Positions 29,570-39,269 of a stretch of 42,317 bases of DNA are shown in pieces. The DNA is taken from positions 1-42,317 of the forward strand of contig CAMHBH010000002.1 of the NCBI GenBank assembly GCA_946183175.1, in the 5' to 3' direction. The stretch's first letter is position 1; each line of letters starts with the position of its first letter. The position numbers and the translations under genes are program-made. Under the pieces are notes generated by a model. That model had not been told where the DNA came from and ran no database searches. It saw only the letters and a program-made list of their open reading frames with translations. This DNA comes from an uncultured Oscillibacter sp. (lineage in GTDB: Bacteria; Bacillota; Clostridia; Oscillospirales; Oscillospiraceae).

Positions 29570-31174
29570 TTATTGCGCGGCGCACTCGTCGGCGAGACGC
29601 GCCAGCGACTGCGCCGTGATGGCCGTACAGGGTACATAGCGGTGTGTCGGGTTGCCGTTCAGCAGGAATCCCGCGATTCCGTTCGGGTTGCGGGTCATGT
29701 GCCATACGCCGTTCTTGTCGGAGGCCCCTTCCCGCGCGACCAGGGCCTCACAGATACGCTCCCACAAGGCCATGTCGACGGCCTCTCCGCGCGTCAGGAC
29801 GGCGGAGTGTATTTCGGCGTCGCGGAAAATCGTCAGGCCGAACGCGCCGTTGTGCGTCCGCAGGTAGCGGTTCAGCGGCCCCGGCGAAAGTCCGCCTACT
29901 GACGATAAGTCGTAGATTTTCAGCGGCACGCCGTGCTTGTCTTTCAGCTCGCAACTCGCAATGGTAATTGTCCCCGCCGGGGTCTCGATGGCGTCGGCCT
30001 CCGCGCAGTCCTTCGGAATCGCCGCGCACAGCGCTTCGTAGGTGCGCGAAAAGAGCATTTCCTGGTAGAACCGCCCTTCCCACAGGAAGTACATCACCAG
30101 CCGCGACACCTCCTCGCCCCATGTCCGCGTACACAGATACGGCAGATACGGTACCAGCAGATTCAAGTCGGTTTCGTGCCCGGTCTCGCGTCCCTTCACG
30201 ACACGGTTGCCCTGCTTGTCGGTCATCGTCAGTTTCAAGTCGCCGTTGGCCTGACTGCGCGCGAAAACCGTCGTCAGAAAGCGCGTGATTTTACGCGACG
30301 CGGCGTCGAACCCCGGTTCGTCCTTCAGCGCCGTGCGCGCCCGGTAGTCCGACAGCGAACGCCGTAGCGCCGGCTCCCAGCGCCCGCGCTCCCGGAAGTT
30401 CGCGGACGGCTCGCGTAAACCTTCATAGAACGCCGTCAGGGCGGCGTCGACGACGGCGGTTTTCCATACCGGGGCGGCGTCCTCCCCGCCGAACTTCTCC
30501 GCCGGGAGCGCGTTCAAATACTTGACGTACGTCGCGAGGTTCTTCGAGTGCCCCCCGCCGTACATGTCGATATAGTTGACCTCGTTCAACATCTGATAGA
30601 ACGGGTACGGGGGCCGTTGCTTTCCCAAAAGGTAACGCTTCATCAGAATCACGAGGGAACTGCTTTCGCGCTCCTCCCCGTAGGATTCGTGCTCGTCGAA
30701 CAGCAACAGCGGCTCCGCGCCGCCCCGAACCGTACTCCCGATTCCGAGTACGGCGGCGTGGGGCCAGCGCGCTTTCGCGTCGAGGTCGTCGTCGCGGGAG
30801 GTCAGGAACGTCTCGCCGAGTTGTAACCGGTACATCTCATCAGGCAGACAGGCCCGCAGGAATAAGGACGACAAATACTCGTCCATATGGGGCCGGAAGT
30901 GCGGCAGGATATACTCCCACTGTTCGAGCACGTCGGGCGGGAAGGCGTGGATTTCGAGGCCCCGGAACGTCTCCCGGACGACGGCGGCGGATTTCCGGGA
31001 AATCGCCCGGGGCAGTCCGCCACTGTCGCGGATTTCGCCGGGCGTCAGCGTAACGAGGCCGGGGGCCTCCCGGCTCTTTTCGCCGATACGGTCGCACAGC
31101 GCCCAGTTTTCCAGCGTAAATCCGGACTGCTCCGGGATACGGGGCTCTTCCTTCTGATAGTCGGTTTTCTTCAC
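29570..31174 (-). CDS. Unrecognised ~530-aa protein convergent to the TerD operon
   Basis: Long ORF with normal codon pattern; GTG start at 31174 (VKKTDYQKEEPRIPEQ) preceded by AAAGGAGC; no family recognised. Confidence 0.8.
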   Translation of the reverse strand: MKKTDYQKEEPRIPEQSGFTLENWALCDRIGEKSREAPGLVTLTPGEIRDSGGLPRAISRKSAAVVRETFRGLEIHAFPPDVLEQWEYILPHFRPHMDEYLSSLFLRACLPDEMYRLQLGETFLTSRDDDLDAKARWPHAAVLGIGSTVRGGAEPLLLFDEHESYGEERESSSLVILMKRYLLGKQRPPYPFYQMLNEVNYIDMYGGGHSKNLATYVKYLNALPAEKFGGEDAAPVWKTAVVDAALTAFYEGLREPSANFRERGRWEPALRRSLSDYRARTALKDEPGFDAASRKITRFLTTVFARSQANGDLKLTMTDKQGNRVVKGRETGHETDLNLLVPYLPYLCTRTWGEEVSRLVMYFLWEGRFYQEMLFSRTYEALCAAIPKDCAEADAIETPAGTITIASCELKDKHGVPLKIYDLSSVGGLSPGPLNRYLRTHNGAFGLTIFRDAEIHSAVLTRGEAVDMALWERICEALVAREGASDKNGVWHMTRNPNGIAGFLLNGNPTHRYVPCTAITAQSLARLADECAAQ

Positions 31175-31410
31175 AGAGCGGCTCCTTTCCGACTTGTTTC
31201 GTCTGTTTTTCTCGCACAAGCCGTAAGTATACTCTGATTCTACGCATAAAGCAAGCGTTATTTGCCCTGCCGCGCGGAAAGCGGAACGGAATCATAGTCG
31301 ACTCTGCCCGGATTTTGCGGAGAAGGTCTTAATTTTTCGATATAAACAGCGTCTTGCGTTACGGAGGGCCCGCGCCAAAAAACTCTAGCGAAGTCAAGCG
31401 CAAAAAAGAG

Positions 31411-31439
31411 TTTACGTTCCGGGGCGGTTGTGCTACAAT
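31411..31439 (+). promoter_or_regulatory. Promoter upstream of TrpR-like gene (TTTACG-N17-TACAAT)
   Basis: tttacg 31411-31416; tacaat 31434-31439. Confidence 0.55.
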
Positions 31440-31486
31440 ACCACCGGACGCGACATTCCCGGCGGAACACGAAAGGGGCGGACGCT

Positions 31487-31810
31487 ATGGGCGGGAATCG
31501 AAAACACAGAGAACCGAATACGGGCCTTTATGAGACCATCCTGAACCTCAGAGACCTCGACGAGTGTACCCGTTTTTTTCAAGACCTGTGTACGCCGATA
31601 GAATTACGGAGCATGGAACAGCGCTTTGAAGTGGCGGTAGAGCTGGAGCGCGGCGAAGTCTACTCCGAAATTCTGGCGAAAACCGGGGCGAGCAGTGCGA
31701 CCATCAGCCGGGTACGGCGTTCGATGTTGGACGGCGGCGCGGGCGGCGTCATGCGGGACGTGATTTTCCGCGAACGCTTCCGGCGCACGCCCGAAGAGGA
31801 ATCATCTTGA
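31487..31810 (+). CDS. TrpR-related YerC/YecD family regulator
   Basis: LYETILNLRDLDECTRFFQDLCTPIELRSMEQRFEVAVELERGEVYSEILAKTGASSATISRVRRSM. Confidence 0.9.
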   Translation: MGGNRKHREPNTGLYETILNLRDLDECTRFFQDLCTPIELRSMEQRFEVAVELERGEVYSEILAKTGASSATISRVRRSMLDGGAGGVMRDVIFRERFRRTPEEESS

Positions 31811-31826
31811 CGGAAATTGTGAGGGA

Positions 31827-33578
31827 ATGAACATGAGACAACTGATGTTGGGCAACGCGGCGGTTGCCTGCGGACTGTACGAGGCGGGCTGCGCGGTGGT
31901 ATCCAGCTACCCGGGCACGCCGAGTACGGAAATCACCGAGGAGGCCGCGAAGTACGACGAAATCTACTGCGAGTGGGCCCCCAACGAGAAAGTAGCCATG
32001 GAGACGGCGTTCGGGGCAAGCCTGGCCGGGAAGCGGAGCTTTTGCGGCATGAAACACGTAGGGTTGAACGTGGCCGCCGACCCGCTGTTTACGGTGTCCT
32101 ATACGGGCGTCAACGCCGGCATGGTGATTGCCGTCGCCGACGACGCCGGCATGCACTCGTCGCAGAATGAGCAGGATTCCCGGCACTACGCCCGCTCCGC
32201 CAAACTGCCCATGCTGGAGCCGTCCGATTCGGCGGAGGGCCGCGCGTTCGCCATGCGGGCCTACGAAATCTCCGAGGCGTTCGACTGCCCCGTACTGCTC
32301 AAAATGTGTACGCGTATCGCACACTCGCAGTCGGTCGTGGAGACCGGGGAGCGTACCGCGCCGCCCGCGAGGCCCTACGAGAAAAATATCGCCAAGTACG
32401 TCATGATGCCCGGCAACGCGATTCGGCGTCACCCGGTCGTAGAGGAGCGTATGCGCAGGCTGGCGGAGTTCGCGGAAACGTCGGACCTGAACCGCGCGGA
32501 GCCCGGACAGGATACTGCTTTTGGCCTTCTTACATCGTCGACCTGCTACCAGTACGTAAAAGAGGTGTGCGGAGACCGCTACCCGGTCTTGAAACTCGGC
32601 ATGGTCTGGCCCCTCCCCGAAAAGAAAATCCGCGCGTTCGCCGCCTCCGTCGATTCTCTGGTCGTCGTTGAGGAACTCGACGGTTTCCTGGAAACCTTCT
32701 GCCGGGAAATCGGGCTGGAATGCGTCGGGAAGGAGAAATTCCCACCGCTGGGAGAGTATTCACAGAACTTCGTCGCGGAGAAACTCGGAATGCCCGTACA
32801 CAGCGGGAAAGCCTTGGACGAGCCGATACCGCCGCGCCCGCCCGTCATGTGCGCGGGCTGTCCGCACAGGGGGCTGTTCCACACGCTCAACAAGTTAAAG
32901 TGTACCGTCCTCGGCGATATCGGCTGTTACACGCTGGGGGCCGTCGCGCCGCTGTCGGCCATGGAAATGACGCTCTGCATGGGCGCGTCCATCAGCGCCA
33001 TACACGGTTTCAACAAGGCCTTCGGCGCGGAGAGCGAACACAAAACCGTCGCGGTTATCGGCGATTCCACCTTTATGCACTCCGGCATGACGGGCCTTGC
33101 AAATATCGCCTACAACCGGTCCAACAGCACGGTGATTATCCTCGACAACTCCATCACGGGCATGACCGGACACCAGCAGAACCCCACGACGGGCTACAAT
33201 ATCAAGGGCGACCCCGCCGGGAAAATCGACCTGGAAAGCCTCTGCCGCGCCATGGGATTCCGGCGCGTGCGCGTCGTCGACCCCTACGACCTCGCGGAGA
33301 CAGAGAAGGCCGTCAAAGAGGAACTCGCGGCGGAGGAACCGTCGGTGATTATCTCGCGGCGTCCGTGCGCGCTGTTGAAGTACGTCAAGCACAAGGCCCC
33401 GCTGAAAGTCAACACCGAAAAGTGTGTGGGCTGTAAGTCGTGCATGAAAATCGGCTGTCCGGCGATTTCGATTCAGGGCGGCAGGGCCCGCGTCGACGCG
33501 ACGCTGTGCGTAGGCTGCGGCGTGTGTACGCAACTTTGCAAGTTCGGCGCGTTCGAGAGTACCGGAGGGGAGGCGTGA
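31827..33578 (+). CDS. iorA: Indolepyruvate ferredoxin oxidoreductase subunit alpha
   Basis: LMLGNAAVACGLYEAGCAVVSSYPGTPSTEI; CAGCPHRG; GDIGCYTLG; C-terminal CVGCKSCMKIGCP and CVGCGVCTQLC clusters. Confidence 0.95.
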   Translation: MNMRQLMLGNAAVACGLYEAGCAVVSSYPGTPSTEITEEAAKYDEIYCEWAPNEKVAMETAFGASLAGKRSFCGMKHVGLNVAADPLFTVSYTGVNAGMVIAVADDAGMHSSQNEQDSRHYARSAKLPMLEPSDSAEGRAFAMRAYEISEAFDCPVLLKMCTRIAHSQSVVETGERTAPPARPYEKNIAKYVMMPGNAIRRHPVVEERMRRLAEFAETSDLNRAEPGQDTAFGLLTSSTCYQYVKEVCGDRYPVLKLGMVWPLPEKKIRAFAASVDSLVVVEELDGFLETFCREIGLECVGKEKFPPLGEYSQNFVAEKLGMPVHSGKALDEPIPPRPPVMCAGCPHRGLFHTLNKLKCTVLGDIGCYTLGAVAPLSAMEMTLCMGASISAIHGFNKAFGAESEHKTVAVIGDSTFMHSGMTGLANIAYNRSNSTVIILDNSITGMTGHQQNPTTGYNIKGDPAGKIDLESLCRAMGFRRVRVVDPYDLAETEKAVKEELAAEEPSVIISRRPCALLKYVKHKAPLKVNTEKCVGCKSCMKIGCPAISIQGGRARVDATLCVGCGVCTQLCKFGAFESTGGEA

Positions 33579-33580
33579 GC

Positions 33581-34153
33581 ATGGAGACGAAAAATATCAT
33601 GATAGTCGGCGTCGGCGGACAGGGAAGCCTTCTGGCAAGCAAACTCCTCGGGCATTTGCTTCTCGGGCAGGGCTACGACGTGAAGGTGTCGGAAGTACAC
33701 GGGATGTCCCAGCGCGGCGGGAGTGTCGTCACTTACGTGCGCTACGGCGACCGCGTCAACTCGCCCGTCATCGACCGCGGCGAAGCCGATTTCATCGTGT
33801 CCTTTGAACTGCTGGAGGCCGCGCGCTGGCTGTCGTACCTGAAGCCCGACGGGCAGATTGTCACGTCCACGCAGAGAATTGACCCCATGCCGGTCATTAC
33901 GGGCGCGGCGGCGTACCCGGAAAGCCTCGTCGAGAAAATGCGCGCCACGGGGGCGAAAGTCGACGCGCTGGACTGTCTTGCGCTGGCGGAGCAGGCCGGG
34001 AGCAGTAAGGCGGTCAATATCGTGTTGATGGGGCGGCTGTCGCACTACTTTGACCTCCCGGCGGAGGCGTGGGAAAAGTCGCTGGAAGCGATGGTTCCGG
34101 CGAAGTTCCTCGAACTCAACCGCAGGGCGTTCGCGCTCGGAAAAAACGCTTGA
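33581..34153 (+). CDS. iorB: Indolepyruvate oxidoreductase subunit beta
   Basis: NIMIVGVGGQGSLLASKLLGHLLLGQGYDVKVSEVHGMSQRGGSVVTYVRYGD. Confidence 0.94.
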   Translation: METKNIMIVGVGGQGSLLASKLLGHLLLGQGYDVKVSEVHGMSQRGGSVVTYVRYGDRVNSPVIDRGEADFIVSFELLEAARWLSYLKPDGQIVTSTQRIDPMPVITGAAAYPESLVEKMRATGAKVDALDCLALAEQAGSSKAVNIVLMGRLSHYFDLPAEAWEKSLEAMVPAKFLELNRRAFALGKNA

Positions 34154-34186
34154 CAAATGCTCTTTTGTGGTGTAAAACATTACACC
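34150..34186 (+). promoter_or_regulatory. Putative promoter (TTGACA-N17-TAAAAC) overlapped by operator-like palindrome GGTGTAA-aaca-TTACACC
   Basis: ttgaca 34150-34155; taaaac 34173-34178; perfect 7-bp inverted repeat 34169-34175/34180-34186. Confidence 0.6.
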
Positions 34187-34231
34187 GTTAAAGAGCCGCG
34201 CGGAAAGCGCACCGGAAAAGGAGTGTACAAT

Positions 34232-35533
34232 TTGGAGCGTTATTACCAACCGGAAATCGAGACCGCGTCGCGGGAGCAAATCAAGGCCTGGCAGGACGAA
34301 CGCCTTGTCACGCAGGTTCGCCACGTCTGGGACAACGTCCCCTACTACCGGGAGAAAATGCAGACCGCCGGAGTAACCCCCGACGACATCCACGGCACCG
34401 GGGATTTGCACAAGTTGCCGTTCCTGAGCAAGGACGACTTGCGCAGGGCGTACCCCTACGGCCTCGTCGCCGTGCCGCTGAAAGACTGCGTGCGGATTCA
34501 GTCCACGTCGGGCACGACCGGCAAGCGCGTCGTGGCCTTCTACACGCAGGCCGACCTCGACTTGTGGGAAAGCTGTTGCGCGCGCGCGATTGTCGCGGCG
34601 GGCGGCACCAACGAGGACGTGTGCCAGATATCCTACGGCTACGGCCTGTTCACGGGCGGCCCGGGCCTCAACGGCGGTTCGCACAAAGTCGGCTGCCTGA
34701 CGATTCCCACCTCGTCCGGCAATACCGAACGGCAGATTATGTTCATCCGCGACCTGAACGCGACGATTCTTTGCTGTACGCCGTCCTACGCCGCCTACTT
34801 GGGCGAGAGCATGAAGGAAATGGGCCTCACCCCCGACGAAATCCCCCTGAAAGCGGGCATTTTCGGCGCGGAAGCGTGGTCGGAGGAAATGCGGCAGTCC
34901 ATTCAGGACACGCTCGGAATCAAGGCCTACGACATCTACGGCCTGACGGAATTGTCCGGCCCGGGCGTGGCGTTCGAGTGCTCGGCCCAGTCCGGCATGC
35001 ACATCAACGAAGACCACTTCATCGCGGAAGTCATCGACCCGGAGACGGGCGAAGTCCTCCCGGACGGCACACAGGGCGAACTCGTGTTCACGTCCATCAC
35101 GAAGAAGGCCTTCCCGCTGATTCGCTACCGTACCCGCGACATCTGCGTACTGACGCGCGAAAAGTGCTCCTGCGGGCGTACCCACGTCAAAATGACGAAG
35201 CCGCGCGGCAGAACCGACGATATGCTCATTATCCGCGGCGTGAATGTCTTCCCGTCTCAGATTGAGACCGTCCTGCTGAATCTGGGCTACCCCGCCAACT
35301 ACCAGATTCTCGTCGACCGCGTGAACAATACCGACACGCTGGACATACAGGTAGAAATGACACCGGAGATGTTTACGGACAACCTCGGCGAAATCAGCCG
35401 CCGTCAGAAAGAACTCGTCAACGGCCTGCGCTCCATGCTGGGCCTGACCGCGAAAGTGACGCTTGTCGCGCCGAAGTCCATCGTGCGGAGCGAGGGAAAG
35501 GCCGTGCGCGTCATCGACAAGCGCAAGATTTGA
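34232..35533 (+). CDS. paaK: Phenylacetate-CoA ligase family protein
   Basis: IQSTSGTTGKRVVAFYT AMP-binding motif, YGLTELSGPGVAFEC, GRTDDMLIIRGVNVFPSQIE; TTG start at 34232 with aaaaggag upstream. Confidence 0.93.
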   Translation: MERYYQPEIETASREQIKAWQDERLVTQVRHVWDNVPYYREKMQTAGVTPDDIHGTGDLHKLPFLSKDDLRRAYPYGLVAVPLKDCVRIQSTSGTTGKRVVAFYTQADLDLWESCCARAIVAAGGTNEDVCQISYGYGLFTGGPGLNGGSHKVGCLTIPTSSGNTERQIMFIRDLNATILCCTPSYAAYLGESMKEMGLTPDEIPLKAGIFGAEAWSEEMRQSIQDTLGIKAYDIYGLTELSGPGVAFECSAQSGMHINEDHFIAEVIDPETGEVLPDGTQGELVFTSITKKAFPLIRYRTRDICVLTREKCSCGRTHVKMTKPRGRTDDMLIIRGVNVFPSQIETVLLNLGYPANYQILVDRVNNTDTLDIQVEMTPEMFTDNLGEISRRQKELVNGLRSMLGLTAKVTLVAPKSIVRSEGKAVRVIDKRKI

Positions 35534-35548
35534 GAGGAGGCGTGCCCC

Positions 35549-35980
35549 GTGATTCAACAGATTTCAGTCTTTGTGGAGAACCGTCCCGGCGCGTTGCAGT
35601 CCATGACCGCCGTACTGGCGGAGAACGGAATCGACATGCGGGCGTTTTCACTGGCGGAGACCAGCGATTTCGGAATCGCCCGTATCATCGTCGACGACGT
35701 TTACAAGACGACCACCGTCTTGCGCGACGCGGAGTTTGTCCACAGCGTGACGCAAGTCCTGGGCGTGGCGCTGTCCGACACCCCCGGCGGTCTTGACAAG
35801 GTGCTCCGCGTTCTGGCTGACGCCGGCGTGAACGTAGAGTATATGTACGCCTTCCTGGGCGGCAAGAAGGGCAAGGACGCCTACATGATTTTCCGTGTCG
35901 CGGACAACGCGAAAGCCTCCGCCGCGCTCACGGCGAAGGGTATCCGGCAGGTCGAACAGCAGGAAATGACCGACTTGTAA
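35549..35980 (+). CDS. Tandem ACT domain protein
   Basis: QISVFVENRPGALQSMTAVLAENGIDMRAFSLAETSDFGIARIIV... DTPGGLDKVLRVLADAGVNVEYMYAF. Confidence 0.92.
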   Translation: MIQQISVFVENRPGALQSMTAVLAENGIDMRAFSLAETSDFGIARIIVDDVYKTTTVLRDAEFVHSVTQVLGVALSDTPGGLDKVLRVLADAGVNVEYMYAFLGGKKGKDAYMIFRVADNAKASAALTAKGIRQVEQQEMTDL

Positions 35981-36022
35981 GGCAGTACGGAACCGGGGCA
36001 GTAGTTGTCCCGGTTCCGTGCC
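35981..36022. terminator. Strong bidirectional hairpin between convergent ACT and NADAR-DraG genes
   Basis: GGCAgtaCGGAACCGGG...CCCGGTTCCGTGCC. Confidence 0.7.
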
Positions 36023-36024
36023 GC

Positions 36025-37659
36025 TTACGGCTGATAGGTTTGCTGGATATACTTGCTTTCCCAGAGCGGGTCTTGATACGTCCCGTAGCCCGACAGGCGG
36101 CACTCCTGAAACAAATCGTCGGCGATTTCCAGAATCACGCTCCGCAGTTCCAGATTCTCCGTGAACTTGCGCGGAATCGCGCCGTAGCCCAGACGCGCCC
36201 CCAGAATATTCCCCGCCACGGCCCCGGTCGAGTCGCTGTCGCCGTCGTGGTTGACGGCGGCGATAATGCCCCGCTCGAAGTCGGTTTCGTACTTCAGGGC
36301 GCAGTAGACGGCGATTGCAAGCGTCTCCTCGGCGACCCAGCCCTTGCCCAGTCGCCGGATTGCGTCAAGGTCTGCCATGCCGGACGCTGACAAGTCCACA
36401 GCCTTGCGCGTAAGCGACACAAACTCCTCCATGTGTTTCGCGCCCGGAAACAGCCCGGGAATCGTATTCAGCGCGTCGGTCACGGCGGAAAGTACGGTTT
36501 CCCGTTCGTTTTCGGCCAGCCTCCGGACGATATGCGCGAGGGCGGCGGCGGGAATGTAGCCTAACTCGTGCCCGTGTGTCAGCGCGGCGGCCTCCGCCGC
36601 TATCCGGTCGGAAGTCTCAATGGAGACTTTGTTATAACAAGTCGGCTCGGCGAAAAACAGTCCGACGGGCGCGACGCGCATGACACCGCCGCAACCCTTA
36701 CTGTGATTAATCGGCTCCTCAATCGTCCCCAGACGCCCGCCCGACAGCGCCGACATACACGTATTCCCCGGCGCACGCGTATGGTACAGCCCGGGCACGT
36801 TCAACAGCCACGACGTATAATATTCGTCCGCTTTCGGGGCCTGATTTCTTTGTGTCCTGTACCAGTCGCGATAGGCGCCGTCCAGGTAGCCCCACGGGAG
36901 GCCGATACCGCGTGTGGAAACTCTCGTGTCCCCGAACAGCAGGCCGTTCGCGGTGAAAAGCGTCATCTGCGTATCGTCGGAGATTTGCGCCACGCCGCCG
37001 CGGAGTTTGTATTCCGTGATTCCGCGCGGCCCGTACTCCCGGAAAATGTCGTCCGCCGTCCGGAACTCCACCGCGTACCCCAGCGCGTCCCCGGCCGCGC
37101 CGCCAATCATACACCCCCGGAACTTGTTCAAATCCCGCCGGACGGGCTTTTCGTCCTGCCGGGCGGCTTCCCGTATTTTCAATGCCTCCCGCGCCATCAT
37201 CAGCGACGCCCCCAGAAGGTTTTGCCCCTTCCAGTTCTCCATATTCGCGCGGCCCGGGTCTTTCGTCGACACGCCGATACCCCAGACTTTGTCCGCAAAG
37301 GCGCATTCCGCGAGAATATCGTCGCCCGTGTCGAGAAGTTTCCGTTTCAGTTCGGCATTCTGCCCGAATTTCGCGAGCAGTCCCCGGTACACGACCGCCT
37401 GCCGGACTGCACTCCATGCGGCGTCGTTGTAGTCCGACACCTCCCGGCCCAGCGCCTTGACTTTCTCCGGGTTCGATTCCTCCAGAATCTTCTTTGCCGT
37501 TTTGCTGTCGCCGAAAATAACCGCTTTCTGGTACATCATGTATTGTTCCATCGAGCGGAACAGTACCCCGTCCAGCGTGAACTCCGACGGATACCAGTTA
37601 CTTAAATATCCGTTTTCGTCCTCCGGCCTGTGAAACAGTCGCACACGATACAAGTCCAC
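36025..37659 (-). CDS. NADAR (YbiA-like) domain fused to ADP-ribosylglycohydrolase (DraG-like) domain
   Basis: N-term GYLSNWYPSEFTLDGVLFRSMEQYMMYQKAVIFGD and KVWGIGVSTKDP...WKGQNLLGASLMMARE (NADAR); C-term FRGCMIGGAAGDALGYAVEF, SDDTQMTLFTANGLL, HDGDSDSTGAVAGNILGA (DraG). Confidence 0.92.
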   Translation of the reverse strand: MDLYRVRLFHRPEDENGYLSNWYPSEFTLDGVLFRSMEQYMMYQKAVIFGDSKTAKKILEESNPEKVKALGREVSDYNDAAWSAVRQAVVYRGLLAKFGQNAELKRKLLDTGDDILAECAFADKVWGIGVSTKDPGRANMENWKGQNLLGASLMMAREALKIREAARQDEKPVRRDLNKFRGCMIGGAAGDALGYAVEFRTADDIFREYGPRGITEYKLRGGVAQISDDTQMTLFTANGLLFGDTRVSTRGIGLPWGYLDGAYRDWYRTQRNQAPKADEYYTSWLLNVPGLYHTRAPGNTCMSALSGGRLGTIEEPINHSKGCGGVMRVAPVGLFFAEPTCYNKVSIETSDRIAAEAAALTHGHELGYIPAAALAHIVRRLAENERETVLSAVTDALNTIPGLFPGAKHMEEFVSLTRKAVDLSASGMADLDAIRRLGKGWVAEETLAIAVYCALKYETDFERGIIAAVNHDGDSDSTGAVAGNILGARLGYGAIPRKFTENLELRSVILEIADDLFQECRLSGYGTYQDPLWESKYIQQTYQP

Positions 37660-37774
37660 CGCCTCCTTTGTTCCATTTTAGCATACGGGTACCGCGCGCG
37701 CAAGGGCGGTTTCGTCGAAAACGCCGAAATTCCGTATTTCCCGGCGTTCACGCGCGGAGAATCGCGGATTCCGC

Positions 37775-37803
37775 TTGACTTTTCTGCTTTGAAGGTTTAT
37801 AGT
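37775..37803 (+). promoter_or_regulatory. Promoter of SSS symporter (TTGACT-N17-TATAGT)
   Basis: ttgact 37775-37780; tatagt 37798-37803. Confidence 0.6.
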
Positions 37804-37841
37804 GTTAAAGCTGTAAAGCAAAAGAAAGGACTGGTTTCTTT

Positions 37842-39269
37842 ATGGTTTTGAAAGCGCTCATGCTGGTGGTATTCTTCGGGCTGATGGTCGGAATCGGCCT
37901 CTACTGCCGCCGCAACGCCACCGATGTCGACGGCTTCGTACTCGGCGGGCGCTCCGTCGGGCCGTGGCTGACCGCCTTCGCCTACGGCACTTCCTATTTC
38001 TCGGCGGTCGTGTTCGTCGGCTACGCCGGGCAATTCGGCTGGCGCTACGGTATGGCCGCCACATGGGCCGGTATCGGGAATGCCCTCCTCGGCTCCCTGC
38101 TCGCCTGGGCCGTACTCGGTCGCCGTACCCGTATCATGACGCAGCACCTTTCCAGCGCCACTATGCCGGAGTTCTTCGGCAAACGCTTCGGCAGTCACTC
38201 CCTCAAAATCTCCGCCTCCGTGATTATCTTCATCTTCCTCATTCCCTACACCGCAAGCCTTTACAACGGCCTCTCGCGCCTCTTCGGAATGGCCTTCCAC
38301 ATCGACTACTCCGTGTGCGTCGTCGTCATGGCCGTGCTGACGGGTATCTATGTCATCGCCGGGGGCTACATGGCTACCGCTATCAACGATTTCATCCAGG
38401 GCATTATCATGCTCTTCGGAATCTGCGCCGTAATTGCCGCCGTACTCCACAGCCGGGGCGGCTTCCTCGCCGCGCTCGACGGCCTTTCGCGTGTCAGTGA
38501 CCCGCTGGTGTCGGACGCCCCCGGCGTGTTCAACTCCTTCTTCGGCCCCGACCCCGTGAACCTCCTCGGCGTCGTTATCCTGACTTCCCTCGGTACCTGG
38601 GGCCTCCCCCAAATGGTACAGAAATTCTACGCTATCAAGAGTGAGGAAGCGGTCAACAAGGGTACCGTGATTTCCACGCTCTTCGCGTTCGTCGTCGCGG
38701 GCGGGTGCTACTTCCTCGGCGGCTTCGGACGCCTCTTCTCCGACGTGATTCAAGTCACCGAAAACGGCGTCCCCGTCGGCGGCTACGACGCCGTCATCCC
38801 CTCCATGCTCTCCGGCCTCCCCGATATCTTAATCGCCGTCGTCGTCATCCTCGTGCTCTCCGCGTCCATGTCTACGCTCTCCTCTCTCGTACTCGCTTCC
38901 TCCTCCACGCTCACACTCGACTTTATCAAAGACCTGTTTTTCCCCGGCATGAACCAGAAACGGCAAGTTTCCATTATGCGCGCCCTGATTGTCGTCTTTA
39001 TCGCCGTGTCCGTCGTACTGGCGATTATCCAGTACCGCTCCAGCGTGACCTTTATCGCGCAACTCATGGGCGTAAGCTGGGGCGCACTCGCGGGGGCCTT
39101 CCTCGCGCCGTTCCTCTACGGCCTCTACTGGCGGCGTACAACTAAAATCGCCTGCTGGGTCAGCTTCGTATTCTCTACCGTCGTCATGCTCGCGAATATC
39201 TTCGTCCGCTCGAGTTTCCCCGTACTGATTCAGTCCCCGATTAACGCGGGCGCGTTAATCGGGGACTGA
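37842..39269 (+). CDS. Sodium:solute symporter (SSS family), prematurely terminated by an inverted duplication
   Basis: FVLGGRSVGPWLTAFAYGTSYFSAVVFVGYAGQFGWRYG, multiple TM helices; TGA 39267-39269 lies inside the inverted duplication, with recognisable C-terminus (NAGAFCMLAGLVIVPLVSLFTPAPDKNLVDGAFSCYDRKVTVRQSEALGDPE) downstream in the same frame. Confidence 0.9.
   Translation: MVLKALMLVVFFGLMVGIGLYCRRNATDVDGFVLGGRSVGPWLTAFAYGTSYFSAVVFVGYAGQFGWRYGMAATWAGIGNALLGSLLAWAVLGRRTRIMTQHLSSATMPEFFGKRFGSHSLKISASVIIFIFLIPYTASLYNGLSRLFGMAFHIDYSVCVVVMAVLTGIYVIAGGYMATAINDFIQGIIMLFGICAVIAAVLHSRGGFLAALDGLSRVSDPLVSDAPGVFNSFFGPDPVNLLGVVILTSLGTWGLPQMVQKFYAIKSEEAVNKGTVISTLFAFVVAGGCYFLGGFGRLFSDVIQVTENGVPVGGYDAVIPSMLSGLPDILIAVVVILVLSASMSTLSSLVLASSSTLTLDFIKDLFFPGMNQKRQVSIMRALIVVFIAVSVVLAIIQYRSSVTFIAQLMGVSWGALAGAFLAPFLYGLYWRRTTKIACWVSFVFSTVVMLANIFVRSSFPVLIQSPINAGALIGD

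Noticed and set aside
33473-35557. 694-aa minus-strand ORF opposite iorB/paaK
   Set aside because: Antisense of two well-supported genes; no recognisable motif.
31827-35980. iorAB-paaK-ACT operon as a novel pathway
   Set aside because: This is a known arrangement for aromatic 2-oxoacid/arylacetate metabolism in anaerobes; ordinary apart from the internal operator-like palindrome.
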